Positions 7,300 through 11,602 of a stretch of 13,788 bases of DNA are shown here, piece by piece. Every line of letters begins with the position of its first letter. The stretch's first letter is position 1. The notes under the pieces are model-generated. The model saw only the letters and a list, made by a program, of their open reading frames with translations, searched no databases and was not told where the DNA came from. Origin of the DNA: an uncultured Lachnobacterium sp. (lineage in GTDB: Bacteria; Bacillota; Clostridia; Lachnospirales; Lachnospiraceae); the NCBI GenBank assembly GCA_900552085.1, contig URYB01000038.1, forward strand, positions 1 through 13,788, read 5' to 3'. Made by a program: the position numbers and the translations under genes.

Positions 7300-7326
7300 A
7301 TCGCTACGATCTGTACTGTGCCCCTG
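7278..7326 (-). terminator. Terminator of pta
   Basis: On the minus strand the arms CAGGGGCACAG (7316-7326) and CTGTGCCCTG (7285-7294) pair with one bulged base around a 21-nt loop. The loop can itself form a short GATCG/CGATT pairing. A short C then a T6 run follows (7278-7283). It lies about 20 nt after the pta stop. Confidence 0.85.
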
Positions 7327-7346
7327 TTATTTGCTTGTTATATTAT

Positions 7347-8330
7347 TTATGCAAGTGCTGCGGTAATGATTGCCATAGAATATACTTCGGAAGCGTTGCA
7401 TCCACGAGACAAATCATTGATTGGTGCATTTAAGCCAAGAAGGATTGGTCCGTATGCTTCAAAGTTTCCAAGACGCTGTGCAATCTTATAACCGATATTA
7501 CCAGCATTGATATCCGGGAAAATAAAGGTGTTTGCATGTCCAGCAACTGCAGAATCCGGACATTTTGTGCGGGCAACTCTTGGAGATACTGCCGCATCAA
7601 ACTGTAACTCGCCTTCGATTGGGAGCTCCGGATATTTCTCATGTGCCTTGTGTGCTGCATTACGCATCTTGTCTACATCCTCGCCTTTTCCGGATCCAAG
7701 TGTAGAGTAGCTTAAGAATGCAACCTTAGGGTCTACGCCGAAAATTCTTGCACATGCAGCGGACTCACCGGCGATCTCAACAAGTTCATCCTCTGTCGGA
7801 TGAATATTGATTGCGCAGTCAGACATTGCAAGTACTTCATTCTCACCAGTTGCAGATGGACGAACCAGAATAAAGCATGAGGATACGATGGTATTACCAG
7901 GCTTTGTTTTGATCAGCTGTAATGCCGGACGAACCGTGTCTGCTGTGGAGTAAGTAGCTCCGCCCAACAGAGAATCTGCAATGCCCATCTTTACAAGCAT
8001 TGTTCCAAAATAGTTTGCCTGGGAAAGAATTCCTCTTGCCTGCTCCGGTGTCACACCTTTGCTTTTACGAAGTTCACAGAACAGCTCAACCATCTCTTCC
8101 ATGCGGTCAAAATTCTTTGGATTGATAATTTCTGCACCGCGGATATTGAAACCACATTCCTCTGCTGCGGCCTCGATCTCAGCCTCATCACCAACAAGAA
8201 TCGGGTGAAGGAAGTTGCTTGCCAACAGACGGGAAGCTGCCTCTAAAATACGTGGATCACTACCCTCTGTGAATACGATTTTCTTCGGGTTTTTCTTCAA
8301 AATACCAATGAGTTGTCCAAAACCAAACAT
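7347..8330 (-). CDS. pta: Phosphate acetyltransferase
   Basis: The 327-residue single-domain enzyme interconverts acetyl-CoA and acetyl phosphate, feeding acetate and ATP formation in fermenting Clostridia. It has the normal short-form length, without the N-terminal DRTGG regulatory part of enterobacterial Pta. Family segments include KIVFTEGSDPRILEAA (17-32), the SYSTLGSGKGEDVDKM substrate region (207-222), GELQFDAAVSP (240-250) and a C-terminal NAPINDLSRGC (301-311). The start has an AAGGAGA ribosome site. It appears monocistronic, with its own promoter (8377-8405) and terminator. Acetate kinase (ackA), often its neighbour, is not in the window. A phosphate butyryltransferase is less likely given these motifs. 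Confidence 0.94.
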   Translation of the reverse strand: MFGFGQLIGILKKNPKKIVFTEGSDPRILEAASRLLASNFLHPILVGDEAEIEAAAEECGFNIRGAEIINPKNFDRMEEMVELFCELRKSKGVTPEQARGILSQANYFGTMLVKMGIADSLLGGATYSTADTVRPALQLIKTKPGNTIVSSCFILVRPSATGENEVLAMSDCAINIHPTEDELVEIAGESAACARIFGVDPKVAFLSYSTLGSGKGEDVDKMRNAAHKAHEKYPELPIEGELQFDAAVSPRVARTKCPDSAVAGHANTFIFPDINAGNIGYKIAQRLGNFEAYGPILLGLNAPINDLSRGCNASEVYSMAIITAALA

Positions 8331-8376
8331 TTCATTTCTCCTTATCTATGTATAATTTAATTATTAGCTAAGGATT

Positions 8377-8405
8377 ATTCTATACCCCTTGAATATGAAA
8401 TTCAA
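8377..8405 (-). promoter_or_regulatory. Promoter of pta with overlapping inverted repeat
   Basis: Reading leftward: -35 TTGAAT (8400-8405), a 17-nt spacer and -10 TAGAAT (8377-8382). The -35 is one arm of a perfect inverted repeat, TTGAAT-5-ATTCAA (8389-8405), a plausible repressor site. The leader is about 40 nt. Confidence 0.5.
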
Positions 8406-8414
8406 TGGATTTCG

Positions 8415-8434
8415 ATGTTCTAAAATGAGAACAT
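8415..8434. repeat. Inverted repeat ATGTTCT-6-AGAACAT between metY and pta
   Basis: A perfect 7-bp inverted repeat with a 6-nt loop lies 20 nt after the metY stop and 10 nt upstream of the pta -35. It could be a weak metY terminator, but no T-run follows on the minus strand, or an operator. The half-site order (GTTC outside, GAAC inside) is the reverse of a clostridial LexA box. Confidence 0.4.
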
Positions 8435-8453
8435 TTATTACTTAGGTTTTGGC

Positions 8454-9761
8454 TTACTGTACTGCCTTAAATGCCTCGTCAAGATCCTCAATAATATCGT
8501 CTACATTCTCTGTACCGATAGACAGACGGATGGTATTTGGCTTGATTCCCTGATCTAAAAGTTCTGCCTCGTTGCACTCAGAATGTGTTGTGCTTGCAGG
8601 ATGAATTGCAAGAGACTTCACATCAGCTACGTTTGCAAGAAGCGAGAACAATTCAAGGTTATCGATGAATTCCTGTGCTTTCTCTGCACCACCCTTGATC
8701 TCAAATGTAAAGATAGAACCGCCGCCGTTCGGGAAATACTTCTTGTACAGTTCCTGCTGCTGTGGATCCTGTGAAATAGAAGGATGGTTTACCTTCTCTA
8801 CGAGTGGCTGGCTCTCTAAGTATTTTACTACCTTTAATGCATTCTCTACATGGCGCTCTACACGGAGAGATAATGTCTCTAATCCCTGTAAGAAAATGAA
8901 TGCATGTACCGGTGAAATTGTTGCACCAGTATCACGAAGTAAGATTGCACGAATATATGTTGCAAATGCTGCAGGAGCGCAGTCTTTTGCGAAGCTTACT
9001 CCATGGTAAGATACGTTTGGCTCAGTTAACCATGGCCATTTGTCAGATGCTGTCCAGTCAAATTTACCACTGTCGATGATGACACCACCGATGGTTGTAC
9101 CATGTCCACCGATGAACTTTGTTGCGGAATGAACAACGATATCAGCGCCATACTCAATCGGACGAACCAGGTAAGGTGTTGCAAATGTGTTATCTACGAT
9201 AAGCGGAATGCCGTGTGCATGAGCGATTCCTGCGATCTTCTCAATATCTACAACTTCAGAGTTTGGATTTCCAAGTGTCTCAATCTCGATTGCCTTGGTG
9301 TTGTCCTTGATTGCTGCCTCAATTGCATCATAATCAAATGGATCTACGAAAGTTGCTTCAATTCCATAATCCGGAAGTGTATGTGCCAGAAGGTTGTAAG
9401 TTCCACCGTAGATGTTCTTTGCTGCTACGATGTGATCTCCTGCATGTGCAACTGCCTGGAATGCATAAGTCAGTGCTGCTGCACCGGATCCAACAGCGAG
9501 TGCTGCCACACCACCTTCAAGAGCTGCGATTCTCTGCTCGAAGATGTCCTCTGTCGGGTTGGTCAGACGTCCGTAAATATTTCCTGCATCTCTTAATCCG
9601 AAACGGTCAGCTGCATGCTGGCTGTTGTGGAATACATAAGAAGATGTCAGATAAATCGGAACTGCTCTTGCGTCAGTAACAGGATCTGCACTTTCCTGTC
9701 CTACATGTAACTGTAATGTTTCAAATTTTAAATTTCTGTCTGCGTAATGTTTCTTTGCCAT
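8454..9761 (-). CDS. metY: O-acetylhomoserine sulfhydrylase (O-acetylhomoserine aminocarboxypropyltransferase)
   Basis: The 435-residue pyridoxal-phosphate enzyme of the Cys/Met metabolism fold makes homocysteine directly from O-acetylhomoserine and sulphide. The PLP lysine is K215 in SATKFIGGHG. D190 (IVDNTFATP) stacks on the cofactor, YGRLTNPT is at 63-70 and the SGAAA phosphate-binding turn at 92-96. The N-terminus (LKFETLQLHVGQESADPVT) and the length of about 430 separate it from the cystathionine gamma-synthase/lyase group (about 380-400). AAGGAG lies at 9771-9776. It seems monocistronic with its own promoter (9842-9850). Its product is the substrate of MetH, encoded at 11603 onward. No SAM riboswitch was seen in the leader. 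Confidence 0.94.
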   Translation of the reverse strand: MAKKHYADRNLKFETLQLHVGQESADPVTDARAVPIYLTSSYVFHNSQHAADRFGLRDAGNIYGRLTNPTEDIFEQRIAALEGGVAALAVGSGAAALTYAFQAVAHAGDHIVAAKNIYGGTYNLLAHTLPDYGIEATFVDPFDYDAIEAAIKDNTKAIEIETLGNPNSEVVDIEKIAGIAHAHGIPLIVDNTFATPYLVRPIEYGADIVVHSATKFIGGHGTTIGGVIIDSGKFDWTASDKWPWLTEPNVSYHGVSFAKDCAPAAFATYIRAILLRDTGATISPVHAFIFLQGLETLSLRVERHVENALKVVKYLESQPLVEKVNHPSISQDPQQQELYKKYFPNGGGSIFTFEIKGGAEKAQEFIDNLELFSLLANVADVKSLAIHPASTTHSECNEAELLDQGIKPNTIRLSIGTENVDDIIEDLDEAFKAVQ

Positions 9762-9841
9762 AATTATAATCTCCTTTTCCTGAAAGCTTTTTTCTGATTC
9801 AATGTGGAGGACTTTTCAGGTCCGTCCCTTAACTCGCTTAA

Positions 9842-9863
9842 ATCATACCATTTCCATAGGAAA
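9842..9863 (-). promoter_or_regulatory. Extended -10 promoter of metY with adjacent palindrome
   Basis: Reading leftward: TGGTATGAT (9842-9850) is an extended -10 box; no good -35 was found. Immediately upstream, in the spacer, lies the inverted repeat TTTCC-ATA-GGAAA (9851-9863), placed to block RNA polymerase if bound. The leader is about 75 nt. Confidence 0.45.
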
Positions 9864-9881
9864 AGTGTTAGTTCTTTATTT

Positions 9882-9897
9882 TTATAGCTGGCTATAA
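9882..9897. repeat. Inverted repeat TTATAGC-TG-GCTATAA upstream of metY promoter
   Basis: A 16-bp near-perfect palindrome (7-bp arms) lies between the stop of the fusion gene at 9905 and the metY promoter. It is not followed by a T-run on the minus strand, so it is a poor terminator. An operator or activator site is possible. Confidence 0.35.
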
Positions 9898-9904
9898 GTT
9901 TTAT

Positions 9905-10954
9905 TTATAACAGATTTATAATCCGTTCCATTCCTTTTCCATCCCGATTATCTGCTGTAACATCGCAGATCTCGCGGTTTCGCTTCTCTGCATCCAGCGA
10001 AAGTATGCGCAGTGTTTTCTCCTCCACCGAAAAATCCGACTGCACAATATCCGCGATCATCTCTTCTTTGTCTTTTGCAATGTAAATAATGACAGTTGGA
10101 AAATGCCGCTTCATGGCAATCGCTCCACACATATCCAGCGGTATCACTACAAATTTTCCTTCATCCAGTACGCTTTGAATATCTTCTTTCTTCGTTCCAT
10201 ACTTTACTCCGGCATACATCGTCTGTTCAAAGAACTTCTGCTTTTTGAATTCTTCCCCGGTCAGATAATGATGCTTTTCACTCTGCTTTGTACAGTATGT
10301 TTTCGGGCTTATAAAACGTTCGTCCATGCAGAGCTGCCGTGTGATCTCGCTTTTTCCGGAACCGGATGGGCCCACAAGCGCAAGTACGGAAGGTGCTTCA
10401 ATTTGACTGACCTTCGATTGCGATGCATGTATGATCTGCTTTACAAGCGATACAAATTCCGGCAGTGCGTTCACAGAAAGAAGTCCTGTCATCTTCCAGT
10501 TCCACGGCTTACGCATAAGTACCGGATACGTCGCCGGAGTCTCCAGCACATTATGGATCGCATCATCCAATATAATGTCGAACTGCACCAGGTTCTTGGC
10601 ATTTCCCAGAATAATGTTTTCCGGTGGGAACTCCGGGAATGCGGACAGAATCTGTCTGGCCCGGATGCCCATAAAAGCCGGTGCAACTGCTGTAATAAAA
10701 TATACATCCGCAATCTCCATCAGTTTGCGCACTGCTTTTTTATTTTTCTCCGGCACAAGCTGCTTCTCGTACAGCTTTTCATCGCTGTAAAATTCTTTAA
10801 TGATCGATGCACGCCCCGTATTCTCCCAGGAAGTGATATCTTCCAGCCGAAGCGGTGGATCCATGTTGTATTTTTCATTCGCCATCTCGATTGCGATACT
10901 GTTGAATGGGGCTGTCACATCGTCCCAGTCGAGTCCAATTTTCGGTCGTAACAT
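9905..10954 (-). CDS. Fusion of HAD-type 5'-nucleotidase domain and guanylate-kinase-like domain
   Basis: The 349-residue protein has two enzyme-like halves. Residues 1-175 resemble the NT5C-type (deoxy)nucleotidases of the HAD superfamily. The nucleophile/acid pair is D9 and D11 (LDWDDVTAPF), a motif II threonine is at 88 (YFITAV), a lysine lies in MRKPWNWK (about 149) and acidic D130/D131 in IILDDAIHN. Residues 188-349 resemble guanylate kinase: P-loop GPSGSGKS (195-202), a lid/GMP region with TYCTK (219-223), KYGT (251-254), LDMCGA (273-278) and the fold's closing helices. The usual STTRxPRxGE loop is shortened and its first arginine is a lysine, so the substrate may not be GMP. ATG 10954 has an AAAGGAT ribosome site. 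It appears monocistronic, 3' of the tRNA pair. Domain assignment is fairly sure; the reaction is unknown. Confidence 0.75.
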   Translation of the reverse strand: MLRPKIGLDWDDVTAPFNSIAIEMANEKYNMDPPLRLEDITSWENTGRASIIKEFYSDEKLYEKQLVPEKNKKAVRKLMEIADVYFITAVAPAFMGIRARQILSAFPEFPPENIILGNAKNLVQFDIILDDAIHNVLETPATYPVLMRKPWNWKMTGLLSVNALPEFVSLVKQIIHASQSKVSQIEAPSVLALVGPSGSGKSEITRQLCMDERFISPKTYCTKQSEKHHYLTGEEFKKQKFFEQTMYAGVKYGTKKEDIQSVLDEGKFVVIPLDMCGAIAMKRHFPTVIIYIAKDKEEMIADIVQSDFSVEEKTLRILSLDAEKRNREICDVTADNRDGKGMERIINLL

Positions 10955-11037
10955 ATGTCTATCCTTTCCTATGCAAAAAAGTGTGCGTAAACTTGCTTTT
11001 GATGTCCAAAGAATTCCAGTGGGATTTCCTATACATT

Positions 11038-11064
11038 AAAAAAGCTTGCGACACTTCGCAAGCT
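11038..11064 (-). terminator. Terminator of the tRNA operon
   Basis: On the minus strand AGCTTGCGA and TCGCAAGCT form a perfect 9-bp stem around a 4-nt loop, followed by TTTTTT (11038-11043). It begins about 8 nt after tRNA-Met. Confidence 0.95.
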
Positions 11065-11071
11065 CATGTAG

Positions 11072-11145
11072 TAGCGAGGGAGAGACTCGAACTCTCAACC
11101 TCCCGGGTATGAACCGGACGCTCTAGCCAGTTGAGCCACCTCGCC
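11072..11145 (-). tRNA. tRNA-Met (CAT), elongator type
   Basis: The full cloverleaf reads on the minus strand. The 7-bp acceptor GGCGAGG/CCTCGCT has a G-T first pair. The D stem is GCTC/GAGC and the anticodon stem TCCGG/CCGGG with loop TTCATAC. The T stem GAGAG/CTCTC has loop TTCGAGT, and the discriminator is A. Anticodon CAT plus the paired first position and a stem without three G-C pairs argue for elongator rather than initiator Met. The anticodon arm is nearly the Bacillus elongator tRNA-Met. A lysidine-modified Ile tRNA is the main alternative. CCA is not encoded; CTA follows the discriminator. Confidence 0.95.
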
Positions 11146-11175
11146 ATATTGAATTGTACCAGATTTCTCTGATAA

Positions 11176-11248
11176 TGGGACCTACAGGGCTCGAACCTGT
11201 GACCCTCTGCTTGTAAGGCAGATGCTCTCCCAGCTGAGCTAAGATCCC
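11176..11248 (-). tRNA. tRNA-Val (TAC)
   Basis: A cloverleaf on the minus strand: acceptor GGGATCT/AGGTCCC, D stem GCTC/GAGC, anticodon stem TCTGC/GCAGA with loop CTTACAA giving anticodon TAC, and T stem ACAGG/CCTGT with loop TTCGAGC. The discriminator is A. The 3' CCA is not encoded. It is the first gene of the tRNA operon, 30 nt before tRNA-Met. Confidence 0.96.
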
Positions 11249-11282
11249 ATTTGTGTTGGCCGCTCTCGCAACCGACTTCGTT

Positions 11283-11311
11283 ATTATATCTTGGACAAGA
11301 ACAAATGTCAA
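11283..11311 (-). promoter_or_regulatory. Consensus sigma-A promoter of the tRNA operon
   Basis: Reading leftward: a perfect -35 TTGACA (11306-11311), a 17-nt spacer and a perfect -10 TATAAT (11283-11288). The predicted start is about 28 nt before tRNA-Val. An A/T-tract upstream (about 11312-11345, runs of A on the minus strand) could act as an UP element. The spacer contains the near-palindrome TCTTGGACAAGA (11289-11300). Confidence 0.92.
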
Positions 11312-11602
11312 CAACTTTTTTTATTTTTTTCAAATAAGTTTTTAAGGTTTTTAAAAATCAGCATTTTCTCCACGCAAAAGCACCATGACAAGCGCGGAAT
11401 AGGACCATCACTTGTTCCAAGTCATTTTTAGTCCTACTTTATGAGTAAAATCACAGAACTCATTATCATAAAATAGTACCTAAACACTTTTTATAAGCCT
11501 TTAGGTACTACTTTAATCTTTTAAAATACATCGTATCCTTCTAAAAATAGTCCCAAAATTGAATTATGGTAAATATTAGTACTACTTAGAACCATTTGCT
11601 TC
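11312..11602. other. Non-coding A/T-rich interval between the tRNA promoter and metH
   Basis: About 290 bases hold no credible gene on either strand. Next to the tRNA promoter is an A/T-tract. The rest carries three phased hairpins (11400-11584), listed separately. On the minus strand this is the 3' untranslated region of metH. The middle hairpin followed by TTTTAT could act as the metH terminator; no classical G/C-rich terminator was seen. Confidence 0.7.
11400..11584. repeat. Three phased 37-nt hairpin repeats separated by 37-nt spacers
   Basis: The units are 11400-11436, 11474-11510 and 11548-11584, an exact 74-nt period. On the plus strand each begins TAG[GT][AC]CC and ends G[TC][AC]CTA after a few bases; the conserved right edge continues as CTTTA or CTTAG. 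Unit 1 pairs TAGGAC with GTCCTA. Unit 2 pairs TAGTACCTAAA with TTTAGGTACTA (11 bp, perfect). Unit 3 pairs TAGTCC with GTACTA with one mismatch and has an outer TCTAA/TTAGA pairing. Stem position 4 changes G-C to T-A between units 1 and 2, a compensated change. Loops share nothing obvious. Unit 1 has an inner hairpin, ACTTG-TTC-CAAGT (11410-11422). Spacer 1 holds ATGAGT/ACTCAT (11441-11463). Function is not recognised. Confidence 0.75.

Noticed and set aside
9102..9596. Cysteine-rich plus-strand frame of 164 codons opposite metY
   Set aside because: The high cysteine content comes from reading the complement of metY codons; there is no start signal.
9762..9841. S-box (SAM) riboswitch or attenuator in the metY leader
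   Set aside because: The leader is only about 75 nt and lacks the S-box core; the GGAC/GTCC hairpin at 9809-9823 has only four pairs and no T-run.
10103..10951. Plus-strand open frame of 282 codons opposite the nucleotidase-kinase gene
   Set aside because: The minus-strand gene has clear P-loop and HAD motifs and a ribosome site; the plus-strand translation matches no family I recognise.
10955..11037. Promoter for the nucleotidase-kinase gene
   Set aside because: No -35/-10 pair with acceptable spacing was found in the 80 bases between the tRNA terminator and the ATG, so I list none.
11064..11333. Small minus-strand open frames across the tRNA genes
   Set aside because: They translate tRNA sequence (LAQLGEHLPYKQR-type peptides are well-known tRNA artefacts).
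11357..11590. Possible CRISPR array, because of the 37-nt repeat and 37-nt spacer rhythm
   Set aside because: Only the unit ends are conserved; the inner 20-25 bases differ fully between units. True CRISPR repeats are near-identical over their whole length. No cas genes are in the window.
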